Positions 9,214 through 17,636 of a DNA stretch of 64,000 nt are shown in pieces. Below the pieces are notes generated by a model that saw nothing but the letters and a program-made list of their open reading frames with translations, was not told where the DNA came from and did no database searches. This DNA comes from BJGV01 sp965205785 (lineage in GTDB: Bacteria; Pseudomonadota; Gammaproteobacteria; Burkholderiales; Nitrosomonadaceae), in the NCBI GenBank assembly GCA_965205785.1, contig OZ242188.1, positions 930,001 through 994,000 of the forward strand, in the 5' to 3' direction. The stretch's first letter is position 1, and each line of letters begins with the position of its first letter. The position numbers and the translations under genes were made by a program.

Positions 9214-10494
9214 ATGACTGTAGTGGCTGTAGTTGGTTTGGGATATGTTGGTTTACCTTTGGCGGTTGAGTTTGGTAAAAAGGGAAAAACTATCGGCTAC
9301 GATCCTTCTGAAAACAAAATTGAGAGCTATAAGCGTTTTATAGATCCGACTGACGAGGTTTCAAGTGAGGCTTTAAAAGCCGCAAAAAATTTAACGGTTA
9401 CTACGGATCCGGCCGGACTATCTCTGGCTGACCATATTATAGTTTCAGTTCCTACCCCGGTAGATATTGCACATAATCCTGATTTCACATCGCTTATTAA
9501 AGCGAGTGAAACTATTGGAAGAAACATGAAACAAGGCGTCATAGTTACATATGAGTCTACAGTTTATCCGGGAGCAACTGAGGAAATTTGTGCACCAGTT
9601 TTGGAAAAGACTTCAGGTATGAAGTGGAAAAAAGATTTTCATGTTGGTTTTTCTCCAGGGCGGATCAACCCCGGAGATAAAAAACATACTCTGACATCAA
9701 TCGTAAAAGTTGTAGCTGGCGATGATGAAGATACACTTGAAAAGGTGGCTCTACTCTATGAAAGTGTAATAACTGCTGGAGTACATCGCACTTCAAGTAT
9801 TAAGGTTGCTGAAGCGGCTAAAGTTATTGAGAATACACAGCGTGATTTGAATATTGCATTGATGAATGAATTAGCAATTATCTTTGAAAAGTTAGATATT
9901 GATTCATTAGAAGTATTAGAAGCGGCTGGAACCAAATGGAATTTTCTTCCCTTCCGCCCTGGTTTGGTAGGAGGGCATTGCATTGGTGTGGATCCTTATT
10001 ATCTTACCCATAAAGCAGAAATGATTGGATACAGCCCTCAGGTAATCCTAGCAGGGCGTCGCATCAATGATAGTATGGCAAAATTTGTTGCGGAACAAAC
10101 AATAAAAGAACTTATTAAAGCTAATTGCAATGTAAAAGGTGCAAAGGTAAACGTACTTGGACTAACGTTCAAAGAAAACTGCCCTGATTTAAGAAACTCT
10201 AAAGTTGCTGAATTAATAGATGAATTAAAGTCTTATGGCGTTGAACTACATATTCATGATCCTGTGGCTGATGCTGACGAAGCGCGTCATGAGTATGGAG
10301 TAGAGCTTGAATCTTGGGAAAATCTTCCTCGAGCAGAGGTTATTGTTGCTGCCGTTTCACATAAAGAGTTTATTGAAAAGCCAATATCTGATTTTCAATC
10401 TAAAGTTATTGAGAAAGGATGCTTTATTGATGTTAAATCTCAATTTGACCAAGAAGCACTAAATAAAACAGGTCTTAGTGTCTGGCGACTCTGA
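9214..10494 (+). CDS. UDP-N-acetyl-hexosamine 6-dehydrogenase (TviB/WbpO type)
   Basis: Nucleotide-sugar dehydrogenase of the UDP-Glc/GDP-Man dehydrogenase superfamily. It carries the Rossmann motif GLGYVGLPLA (residues 8-17), the catalytic cysteine C256 in GGHCIGVDPYYL and the C-terminal UDP-binding domain (GLTFKENCPDLRNSK). Its 426 residues and sequence pattern match the TviB/WbpO group, which oxidises UDP-GlcNAc or UDP-GalNAc to the uronic acid, rather than UDP-glucose dehydrogenase. The next gene is the partner 4-epimerase, and the preceding genes make UDP-GlcNAc, so a UDP-N-acetylhexosaminuronate product is the best inference. Good ribosome site GGAGA before the ATG. The exact substrate cannot be read from sequence. 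Confidence 0.88.
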   Translation: MTVVAVVGLGYVGLPLAVEFGKKGKTIGYDPSENKIESYKRFIDPTDEVSSEALKAAKNLTVTTDPAGLSLADHIIVSVPTPVDIAHNPDFTSLIKASETIGRNMKQGVIVTYESTVYPGATEEICAPVLEKTSGMKWKKDFHVGFSPGRINPGDKKHTLTSIVKVVAGDDEDTLEKVALLYESVITAGVHRTSSIKVAEAAKVIENTQRDLNIALMNELAIIFEKLDIDSLEVLEAAGTKWNFLPFRPGLVGGHCIGVDPYYLTHKAEMIGYSPQVILAGRRINDSMAKFVAEQTIKELIKANCNVKGAKVNVLGLTFKENCPDLRNSKVAELIDELKSYGVELHIHDPVADADEARHEYGVELESWENLPRAEVIVAAVSHKEFIEKPISDFQSKVIEKGCFIDVKSQFDQEALNKTGLSVWRL

Positions 10495-10521
10495 GTTAAA
10501 ACGACAACGAGTAACTTGAAC

Positions 10522-11553
10522 ATGACAAAATTCCAGGGGATACAGAAGCATTTAATGGAGCATCAATATTGTTGGTTAATAACTGGTGTTGCTGGTTTTA
10601 TTGGGTCCAATTTATTGGAAGCATTGCTCAAATTAAATCAAAAAGTAATTGGCTTAGATAATTTCTCAACTGGCTACATGCATAATCTCAATCAGGTAAA
10701 AGAACTGGTTGGGGCACAAGCCTGGTCTAATTTCAATTTTATTGAAGGTGACATTTGTCAGTTAGAAGATTGTAAAAAGGTCTGTTGTAATGTGGATTAT
10801 GTGTTGCATCACGCAGCTTTGGGTTCTGTACCGCGTTCAATTGAATCACCGATTCTTACAAATGAAAATAATATCTCTGGATTTGTGAATATGCTGGTAG
10901 CATCAAGAGATGCCTCAGTGAAAAGATTTATCTATGCAGCATCCAGTTCAACTTATGGCGATCATCCCGATTTACCGAAAATAGAATCGATGATTGGCCG
11001 ACCTCTTTCACCGTATGCAGTTACTAAGTATGTTAATGAGCTTTATGCGGAAGTGTTCTTTAGATGTTATGGAACTGAGTCCATCGGATTAAGATATTTC
11101 AATGTTTTTGGCCCAAGGCAAGATCCAAATGGTGCTTATGCTGCTGTAATACCACAATGGATTGCAGCTCTAATTAAAGGCGAGCTTCTTAGAATAAACG
11201 GTGATGGCGAAACTAGTCGAGATTTTTGTTATGTAGAAAATGTTATTCAGGTAAATATTCTTGCGGCATTATCTAACGACCCTGAAGCGATCAATCAGGT
11301 ATATAACGTAGCACTCAACGAACGAACAAGTCTTAACCAACTTTATGAAATGATACGCTCATTGTTGGTAAAAGAGTTTCCATATTTGAAAAAGCATAAG
11401 CCAGAATATGTAGCTTTTCGTGATGGGGATGTTCGTCATTCTCAAGCTGATATTTCCAAGGCTGCCAGATTATTAGGTTATACGCCAACCCATCAAATTG
11501 ATAAGGGCCTTAAGCAAGCGTTGGACTGGTACATTGCAAATGTTGTTACCTAG
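10522..11553 (+). CDS. UDP-N-acetylglucosamine 4-epimerase (TviC/WbpP type)
   Basis: Extended short-chain dehydrogenase that interconverts UDP-GlcNAc and UDP-GalNAc or the corresponding uronic acids. The NAD-binding motif GVAGFIG is at residues 22-28, the catalytic pair Y165 and K169 is in SPYAVTK, and SSSTYGDH supplies the catalytic Ser/Thr. The N-terminal LITGVAGFIGSNLLE and the LDNFSTGY motif fit the WbpP/TviC family. A TTG at 10516 is in frame, but the ATG at 10522 is the more likely start, with GAG about 10 bases upstream. It lies 27 bases after the dehydrogenase gene and is probably cotranscribed. No glycosyltransferase or polymerase gene lies nearby, so the polysaccharide that uses the sugar is unknown. 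Confidence 0.88.
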   Translation: MTKFQGIQKHLMEHQYCWLITGVAGFIGSNLLEALLKLNQKVIGLDNFSTGYMHNLNQVKELVGAQAWSNFNFIEGDICQLEDCKKVCCNVDYVLHHAALGSVPRSIESPILTNENNISGFVNMLVASRDASVKRFIYAASSSTYGDHPDLPKIESMIGRPLSPYAVTKYVNELYAEVFFRCYGTESIGLRYFNVFGPRQDPNGAYAAVIPQWIAALIKGELLRINGDGETSRDFCYVENVIQVNILAALSNDPEAINQVYNVALNERTSLNQLYEMIRSLLVKEFPYLKKHKPEYVAFRDGDVRHSQADISKAARLLGYTPTHQIDKGLKQALDWYIANVVT

Positions 11554-11659
11554 GCCTCGCATTCAAATCATTCTGACTTTAATGAAGAGTGGCTTTAATT
11601 ATTAGAATTTAAAAATTCTACCTGACAGTTCTTCCAGAACAAGAAATTATAATGATAAC

Positions 11660-12511
11660 CTATCCGTCTATCACGCGGGGGCGATATGGGTGAGTCCGTT
11701 TCTTATAAAGTTTCCTAATTTTTCTTACATAATTTCTGGTCTCAGGATATGGTGGGATACCGTTGTATCTTTTAACGGTGCCTTCTCCCGCATTGTATGC
11801 TGCAGCAACTAAAGACACATCTCCCTTAAAAAATGTTAGCAGCCATCTTAAATAGGCGAGACCACCTTTAATATTATCCTCTGCATCAAAAGAATTTTTG
11901 ACGTGAAAACGTTTTGCAGTTGCTGGAATGAGTTGCATCAAGCCCTGTGCATTCTTAGGGGATCTTGCATGAACATTAAATCCTGACTCAACAGAGATAA
12001 TGGCCATCACCAATTGTGGATCTATTTCATAGAGTGGAGCCAGTTTATCTACTAGCCTGGAGATATAATTATTAGGATAAGATAAATTTCTTACTCTTTG
12101 AGGCGCTGGTTTCAATAAACAAGATGGAAACGATGATTCAGTGGTTGGGGTGTAACGCTGCATCTTTTTTGCATGGGTATGTCCTTGCTTTGCAGCCATA
12201 GCAAATAAATATGAGGCAATATTGTCGTTTTTAGATACGCCTCGCCCGTTTGCATACATCCATCCAAGGAAAAATTGTGCATCTGCATTACCCATTTTTG
12301 CTGCTTTGCAATAAAGTGTAGCAGCCTTTGCATTATTTCTCGGAATACCTTCAGCGTGTTCATATTTTAATGCAAGTAAAATTAGCTCTCTGGGATTTTC
12401 AGAATTTGATGAATATGGAGAGTTAACCAGCATATTGTTATCAGCCATGGCATACCCATGCCAGTACGGAAGTAAACTTAACACTATGAATAGTTTTAAA
12501 TATTTAAACAT
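11660..12511 (-). CDS. Lytic transglycosylase with Sel1-like repeats
   Basis: Periplasmic peptidoglycan-cleaving enzyme. With the ATG at 12511, the protein has 283 residues: a signal peptide (residues 1 to about 22), two Sel1/TPR-like repeats around residues 44-115 (ALKYEHAEGIPRNN, GWMYANGRGVSKND), and an SLT domain of the soluble transglycosylase type from about 150. The catalytic glutamate is E175 in SVESGFN, with the partner motifs NAQGLMQL and AYNAGEG (238-244). A TTG at 12538 would add nine residues in front of the signal peptide and is less likely. The gene stands alone, converging on the epimerase gene. Sel1 repeats suggest a protein partner at the cell envelope, which is an inference. 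Confidence 0.88.
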   Translation of the reverse strand: MFKYLKLFIVLSLLPYWHGYAMADNNMLVNSPYSSNSENPRELILLALKYEHAEGIPRNNAKAATLYCKAAKMGNADAQFFLGWMYANGRGVSKNDNIASYLFAMAAKQGHTHAKKMQRYTPTTESSFPSCLLKPAPQRVRNLSYPNNYISRLVDKLAPLYEIDPQLVMAIISVESGFNVHARSPKNAQGLMQLIPATAKRFHVKNSFDAEDNIKGGLAYLRWLLTFFKGDVSLVAAAYNAGEGTVKRYNGIPPYPETRNYVRKIRKLYKKRTHPYRPRVIDG

Positions 12512-12819
12512 TACTATGCACGTCCAGATAAGATTCAACGTAATAATTTATGAGCAACTTTTGTGCCTGCCCTAAATCTTGTTTATTTACAAGCAGGTAA
12601 TTTAAGGAGCAAAAATAAACCAGATATGACTGTAAATAAAACCGACAATTCTAGGTTAAATATATTAGAAATACAGTTATAGAGTAATACACTTGCATTT
12701 ATTGTTCTGTGTGAAAGATCACAAACCAAATTACTATACCAGTATCATTCTAGAAACTCTTTCTCAAGAATAAACCAAAGTATAAAACCCTTTGGTCCTC
12801 ATTACAAAAGGCCAAAAAT
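12512..12819. other. Intergenic region upstream of the lytic transglycosylase
   Basis: About 308 bases between two minus-strand genes. It holds a small inverted repeat (CTTGT / ACAAG with the loop TTATTT) near 12580-12595 but no U-run to call it a terminator. No RNA gene or additional coding region is recognised; a short minus-strand frame overlapping the downstream gene end is a shadow. Confidence 0.5.
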
Positions 12820-13893
12820 TTATTCTGGCTTTGGTGAAATAAAAGCTTTGTGGAATAAATGGCGTGCGAGCATTAAGGGCGGCATGCGCAACCAGTTTCC
12901 TCGTATATAAAGTCCACGTTCGGCAGTTTTTGTTAGCCAGTCTGAGCAACTTTGGTGATCAGGCATTAGCGCCCGAGTGAATAGGCTATCCATAAGTATC
13001 AATAATAATTGATTTGGACGACCCAATTCTATAGCATCTAGCGAACTCTGTGGAATAGGCGTATGTAGGATAAGTTTTGCATAGCGTAAAGAATAAAAAA
13101 GTACACGCGTAAGTTCTAGCTCCTTTGCTCTTTCCACGAGTACGGTCCAGAATGAGGGTAATTTATCAAAATGACGTAATAAACTATCAATGTCGACCAA
13201 GTCACGAAGGCCGTTATTTAGTTCTGATTCATTAAACAAATGAGTAGCACTGTGCAGAACCATGTCAGCGGGAGAAAAAATCTTCAGATTATCGTATCCG
13301 TCTATTAGGCGTGATGACGCTCTAAGTTTATCGGGGCTAGGATGGACAGCTGCTGTTTCCGGTAAAATCGCATGATGTACATCGATAACAGACGAACGTT
13401 TGATGTGTCGCATGGGTGGCAATTCATGCATCCATCTACGGTAATAACGCTGATCATAGGCATCATGATGTGTAGTAGCCCAGCCATGAAGCATTAAGGC
13501 AGCTTCTACTTCAGGGATATTATCTTTAGGCACCATGATATCTATGTCAGAGAAGAGGCGTCCTTGAGCAGGCGGTAATTCTGCCATCACATAGGCGGCC
13601 CCTTTAAGAAGAATAACTGGCCCTGCCTTTACTAAGGCCTCCCTAATCTTAGTTACTTCCCAATGAACAGCTTTAATTTGTCTTTCAGCTATTACACTTG
13701 TCCACTCTAGATGCTCGCGTGGTTTAGTAGGCACATAATCTATTAAATCTTGCTTGATTAGCTGGGAATGGATTCTTGCCAATAGGTTTGAGCTTCGTGC
13801 TTGGCGTAAGAGTAAACTCCAGTCTGTAAGACCCAGAGAAATTATTGTTTTAGGTTCCCGAAGTACTTTTAATACCAATAGGTCAGGGATCAC
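12820..13893 (-). CDS. Nucleotidyltransferase family protein (PF14907 type), HPr-rel-A locus
   Basis: The 357-residue protein has the pattern of the uncharacterised nucleotidyltransferase family PF14907: a lysine-glycine motif (VILLKGAAYV) followed by the polymerase-beta-like metal site GRLFSDIDIMVP, where the two aspartates would bind metal. It starts with GTG at 13893, overlapping the stop of the HprK-related gene by 4 bases (GTGA), so the two are translationally coupled. Members of this family occur near HprK-like kinases and PqqD-like proteins in betaproteobacteria, often with exopolysaccharide/PEP-CTERM genes. The substrate is unknown. Confidence 0.8.
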   Translation of the reverse strand: MIPDLLVLKVLREPKTIISLGLTDWSLLLRQARSSNLLARIHSQLIKQDLIDYVPTKPREHLEWTSVIAERQIKAVHWEVTKIREALVKAGPVILLKGAAYVMAELPPAQGRLFSDIDIMVPKDNIPEVEAALMLHGWATTHHDAYDQRYYRRWMHELPPMRHIKRSSVIDVHHAILPETAAVHPSPDKLRASSRLIDGYDNLKIFSPADMVLHSATHLFNESELNNGLRDLVDIDSLLRHFDKLPSFWTVLVERAKELELTRVLFYSLRYAKLILHTPIPQSSLDAIELGRPNQLLLILMDSLFTRALMPDHQSCSDWLTKTAERGLYIRGNWLRMPPLMLARHLFHKAFISPKPE

Positions 13894-14811
13894 TTTGAGG
13901 CTGCCTGTGATTTTAGTGCTGAAAAAGTTTCAATGGCATCATCCAAAGAACTGTATGTAAAATCGTAACACTGAGATGCGCCAACTACTTCAACTAAAGC
14001 TTCATATCCCTTTGCCCCTAGAAGGCTGTAATTAAAGGCATTATCAGCAATTCGAATAAATGCACGAGATTGAGATAGCTTTTTCAGGTTGGTATGTGCT
14101 CCTGACTGATATTTTGGAAAAATAACCCAGGCTGCCTTAGCCATTATATTTGAACGGATAATACTGTCGGTTGGGGGCTTCATGTGGGCAACTGTACCCT
14201 TTATTGTATCGCTAATTTTTGGACTTAAGATGGAATCAGGTGCGTAGTTTTTAATTATATCAATAGATTGATTTTTTAAACTAATAGGTCTTGGCAGAGG
14301 GGTTATTTTCCTTTCTTTGATTTGTATTAAAGTAAGTTCGTCTGAAAGCAATCTCCAGCCGCGACATACTAATGCCGTGCAGAGGGTACTTTTCCCAGAG
14401 CCTGGCGGTGCAGGTAAAATAGCAGCATAACCATTCTTTTCAACCACTGCAGCATGGATAATTAAATAGTGATTGGCATGGCTCGACACGCACCAATTAA
14501 GTCCCCATTCCAGCATAGGAAAAGCTTGATCAGCTGGCAGTGGTTTAAACTGGGGTTTACCATCAAATAAGAACTGAACTTGGGGTTTCAACCAACGCCT
14601 CAGGTTGCTAGGATATGTAAGCGAAACATAGAAATCTGCAAAATCTAAGTGTTTTAATAAGAGGGTAATCGGCATAAAGTAGCTTGATTCCTTCAGCCAC
14701 ACCGGGGATTGCAGTTTTTAAATGTGTAGTGAAAGTACCAGTTTGGAGAAATATCCCCTTATTTTTTAGTTGATGGCCTAATTCTTGGAGAGCTAACGTC
14801 GATATATTCAT
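13890..14811 (-). pseudogene. HprK-related kinase A, interrupted by a one-base frameshift
   Basis: Two overlapping minus-strand frames make one gene. The first (14811 downward, ATG) encodes the N-terminus ending in LLYADYPLIKT; the second continues with LDFADFYVSL and carries the P-loop APPGSGKST and the rest of the kinase down to the TGA at 13890. Removing one A from the four-base run (plus-strand TTTT, 14652-14655) joins them to YADYPLIKHLDFADF, giving about 307 residues, a normal length for the HprK-rel-A family. The family is related to HPr kinase/phosphorylase but acts on unknown targets. The joined gene overlaps the nucleotidyltransferase gene by 4 bases. It is either a recent pseudogene or a sequencing error; the intact 3' frame favours a recent or artefactual change. 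Confidence 0.85.
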
Positions 14812-15065
14812 AGGGCATCATGTGGAAATAGTTGTAAGCTGGAATGGGGCTATCAGCAGAGCTAGGACAAATGCTTAAGCTTAGCTCTCGATTCAAAGGA
14901 GCGCAACACTGCAAGTGGCCAATTTTGTTGTAAGGTATTACTTGTCATGTTTCATATGATCTGATATCAGTTTTCAATTGACGACATGTATGATTTTTGT
15001 TCGTTGGGAGAATTGTAGGGAAGAGGTAACCAGTTTACAATAGAGGGTATGGTAATAATTTTTCC
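14812..15065. other. Divergent intergenic region, HprK-related gene / algH
   Basis: 254 bases that must contain the divergent promoters of the HprK-related gene (-) and of algH (+). It contains a 10-base palindrome CTGATATCAG near 14960-14970, a possible regulator site with no known owner. No coding region is seen here. Confidence 0.45.
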
Positions 15066-15626
15066 ATGCAAAGCATTAATCTGACCCATCATTTTTTGAT
15101 TGCCATGCCGGCCATGGCAGATACTTGTTTTTCCAAGACGCTTACTTATATTTGTGAGCACAATGAGCAAGGTGCACTTGGTATAGTAATTAACCGAGCT
15201 GTAGATTTGACTTTAGAAAACCTGTTTGATCAGCTTAAAATTCCTTGTGACAATTTAGTTCGTAAAGGTTTACCTGTATTATTTGGGGGGCCGGTTCAGT
15301 TAGACCATGGTTTTGTTTTACATCAGCCAGCTGGTGATTGGCAATCAACGTTAATAGCAAACCATGAGTTAGGTCTTACAACTTCGCTTGATATTTTGCA
15401 GGCAATTGCTAATGGAGAAGGTCCGGAGAAGATACTGGTTACACTTGGCTATGCAGGGTGGGCGCCTGGTCAGATTGAGCATGAGTTGGCCCAGAATGCT
15501 TGGCTCACAGTTACGGCTTCACCCAACATAATGTTTGAGTTATCACCAGGCGAACGATTACCTGCAGCTATGCGAATGCTTGGTATAGACTTTTCCAGTC
15601 TATCAGGTGAGGCAGGGCATGCTTAA
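15066..15626 (+). CDS. algH: YqgE/AlgH family protein
   Basis: The 186-residue protein starts with NLTHHFLIAMPAMAD (residues 5-19) and has the conserved GALGIVINR and FGGPVQLDHGFVLH motifs, diagnostic of the YqgE/AlgH (DUF179) family. AlgH affects alginate and virulence gene expression in Pseudomonas, but its biochemical role is not established. It lies 14 bases before ruvX and heads the algH-ruvX-pyrR-pyrB-pyrC' run, the conserved order in Pseudomonas and many betaproteobacteria. Confidence 0.93.
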   Translation: MQSINLTHHFLIAMPAMADTCFSKTLTYICEHNEQGALGIVINRAVDLTLENLFDQLKIPCDNLVRKGLPVLFGGPVQLDHGFVLHQPAGDWQSTLIANHELGLTTSLDILQAIANGEGPEKILVTLGYAGWAPGQIEHELAQNAWLTVTASPNIMFELSPGERLPAAMRMLGIDFSSLSGEAGHA

Positions 15627-15640
15627 GAGTAGTAGATTTA

Positions 15641-16126
15641 ATGATTAGTCATATTATTCATACAAAGTCAGCGAATCAGTCATTTAACGCGGAACGATCT
15701 TCTGTCGGGACTGTTCTGGCTTTTGACTTTGGCGAGAAGCGTATTGGTGTAGCAGTTGGTGAATTAGAGCTAGGTTTAGCCCATCCACTCGTTACAGTTA
15801 GCGAAGAAGCTACAAAAGGTCGCTTTGAAGTCATCACTAAATTAATTGAAGAATGGGAACCGGTACAGCTAATAGTGGGACTACCTCTTCATGCTGACGG
15901 CACTGACCACAAATTAACAAATTTGAGTAAGCGTTTTGCACGGCGTTTAAAAGGGCGTTTTGGAATTAGCACCAAGCTTGTGGATGAGCGCTATACTTCA
16001 GTTACTGCAAATATGGGATTGAGAGAAGCAGGGGTAAAGGGGAAAAAACAAAAGCTTGTTATTGATCAAGTAGCAGCGCAACAAATTTTACAATCATATT
16101 TTGATAGGCAAAATGAACTTACCTGA
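15641..16126 (+). CDS. ruvX: Holliday junction resolvase-like RNase H-fold protein (pre-16S rRNA nuclease)
   Basis: YqgF/RuvX family. The motif LAFDFGEKRIGVAVG (around residues 28-42) is the first RNase H-fold strand with the catalytic aspartate, LIVGLPLHADG holds the second site, and VDERYTSVTA the third. E. coli YqgF processes the 5' end of 16S rRNA. The 161-residue protein has about 25 extra residues before the core; a later start is possible, but no good alternative Met is present. The stop overlaps the pyrR start by 14 bases. Confidence 0.93.
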   Translation: MISHIIHTKSANQSFNAERSSVGTVLAFDFGEKRIGVAVGELELGLAHPLVTVSEEATKGRFEVITKLIEEWEPVQLIVGLPLHADGTDHKLTNLSKRFARRLKGRFGISTKLVDERYTSVTANMGLREAGVKGKKQKLVIDQVAAQQILQSYFDRQNELT

Positions 16127-16619
16127 TGCTGAGCAATTACTGATTAATCTGACTGAGAAAATGCGGCCAGATGTTACCAAAAATACTGTGTTAGTTGGTA
16201 TTTATACAGGTGGAGCTTGGCTAGCAGAACGATTACATCAAGATCTGAAGTGTATTCTTCCTCTAGGGTCATTAGATGTTTCATTTTATCGGGATGATTT
16301 TCGTGAAATTGGACTGCATCCTCAGGTCAAACCTTCAGATATTCCGTTTGAAGTAGAGGGCCGCCATATTATATTAATAGATGATGTGCTCTACACCGGT
16401 CGCACTATTCGTGCTGCCATCAATGAGCTGTTTGACTATGGTCGACCTGCAAGCATTCGCCTTGCTGCACTGGTAGACCGAGGTGAGAGAGAGATGCCCA
16501 TTGCAGCAAATTATGTTGGAGCAGATATTGTTTTGCCAGAAGATAAAATGCTGGCTTTAGAGCGGGGAAATAATGGAAGGCTTAGCCTGAGTCTATATGA
16601 CAAGGTATCACCAGAATGA
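16113..16619 (+). CDS. pyrR: Bifunctional pyr operon regulator / uracil phosphoribosyltransferase
   Basis: Type I phosphoribosyltransferase with the PRPP-binding motif IILIDDVLYTGRTI and the DVSFYRDD segment typical of PyrR. In Gram-positive bacteria PyrR attenuates pyr operons; in proteobacteria its regulatory role is less clear. The ATG at 16113, with AGG 5 bases upstream, is preferred over an in-frame TTG at 16101, which lacks a ribosome site. This start overlaps ruvX by 14 bases, and the pyrR stop overlaps the start of pyrB (ATGATGA), so ruvX, pyrR and pyrB are tightly coupled. Confidence 0.94.
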   Translation: MNLPDAEQLLINLTEKMRPDVTKNTVLVGIYTGGAWLAERLHQDLKCILPLGSLDVSFYRDDFREIGLHPQVKPSDIPFEVEGRHIILIDDVLYTGRTIRAAINELFDYGRPASIRLAALVDRGEREMPIAANYVGADIVLPEDKMLALERGNNGRLSLSLYDKVSPE

Positions 16620-17566
16620 TGAATAACCCTCAGTTAAATGAGAGCGGTGAATTACAACATTTACTCACTACTGAGGGGCTTCCTGCACCCATTCTATTAA
16701 AGATACTTGACACAGCAGAATCATTTGTTGGCGTCACTGAGCGAGATATTAAGAAAGTACCGTTGCTCAGAGGTAAGTCGATATTCAATCTTTTTTTTGA
16801 ACCTAGTACTCGTACCCGTACCACATTTGAAATTGCTGCTAAGCGACTATCAGCAGATGTAGTGAACCTTAATATTGCTGTTTCTTCTCAGTCTAAAGGA
16901 GAGACAATGCTGGACACGGTGAATAATCTTTCTGCAATGCATGCTGATATGTTCGTAGTGCGTCATTCACAGAGCGGAGCAGCTCATTTGATAGCGCGTC
17001 ATGTGCGTCCTGAAATTCACGTTATAAATGCTGGTGACGGACGTCATGCGCATCCAACACAAGCATTACTGGATATGTTTACTATCCGCCGTTATAAATG
17101 TGATTTTCATAATTTACGTGTAGCTATTGTTGGCGACATCTTGCATTCAAGAGTTGCACGCTCACAAATTCATGCGTTAACTACGTTGGGCGTACCTGAA
17201 GTACGAGTAATCTCACCTAAAACCTTACTACCTAGCAAAGTGGAGCGTCTCGGTGTACATGTATATCACGACATGGAGCAGGGACTTAAAGATGTAGATG
17301 TATTATTAATGTTACGTTTACAGAATGAACGTATGTTGAGTGCGCGTCTTCCTAGTGCTGAGGAATATTTTAAGTATTACGGGCTTACACAGGAAAAATT
17401 AGCCTTGGCTAAACATGACGCTATTGTCATGCACCCTGGTCCAATGAACCGTGGTATTGAGATTGATTCAGCTGTAGCTGATGGAAAACAATCGGTAATT
17501 CTCCCACAAGTAACTTTTGGCATAGCAGTGCGGATGGCAGTAATGACAATTTTGGCAGGGAATTAA
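16616..17566 (+). CDS. pyrB: Aspartate carbamoyltransferase catalytic subunit
   Basis: Condenses carbamoyl phosphate with aspartate, the first committed step of pyrimidine synthesis. It shows the carbamoyl phosphate-binding motif FEPSTRTRTTFE and the MHPGPMNRGIEI region. There is no pyrI regulatory subunit gene next to it; instead it is followed 70 bases later by an inactive dihydroorotase-like gene, the arrangement of the Pseudomonas class A enzyme, in which PyrB and PyrC' form a dodecamer. The 316 residues match that group. Two consecutive ATGs (16616, 16619) are possible starts. Confidence 0.96.
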   Translation: MMNNPQLNESGELQHLLTTEGLPAPILLKILDTAESFVGVTERDIKKVPLLRGKSIFNLFFEPSTRTRTTFEIAAKRLSADVVNLNIAVSSQSKGETMLDTVNNLSAMHADMFVVRHSQSGAAHLIARHVRPEIHVINAGDGRHAHPTQALLDMFTIRRYKCDFHNLRVAIVGDILHSRVARSQIHALTTLGVPEVRVISPKTLLPSKVERLGVHVYHDMEQGLKDVDVLLMLRLQNERMLSARLPSAEEYFKYYGLTQEKLALAKHDAIVMHPGPMNRGIEIDSAVADGKQSVILPQVTFGIAVRMAVMTILAGN

Positions 17567-17636
17567 TTAATGAGAATTTTTTTGTTTAATGTGTAAAGCG
17601 GCTTACGTTTTGTTGCAGAACTCAAGATAGAATTTT

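Noticed and set aside
10516..10521. TTG start of the epimerase gene
   Set aside because: The ATG two codons later has better spacing to a GAG ribosome site.
13890..14811. Programmed ribosomal frameshifting in the HprK-related gene
   Set aside because: The site has no slippery heptamer of the X-XXY-YYZ kind, and no stimulating structure was evident. A lesion or sequence error is simpler.
14967..15170. Minus-strand frame as the missing PqqD-like gene upstream of the HprK-related kinase
   Set aside because: The translation has no PqqD pattern and runs into algH; the real PqqD-like gene is at 39669-39986.
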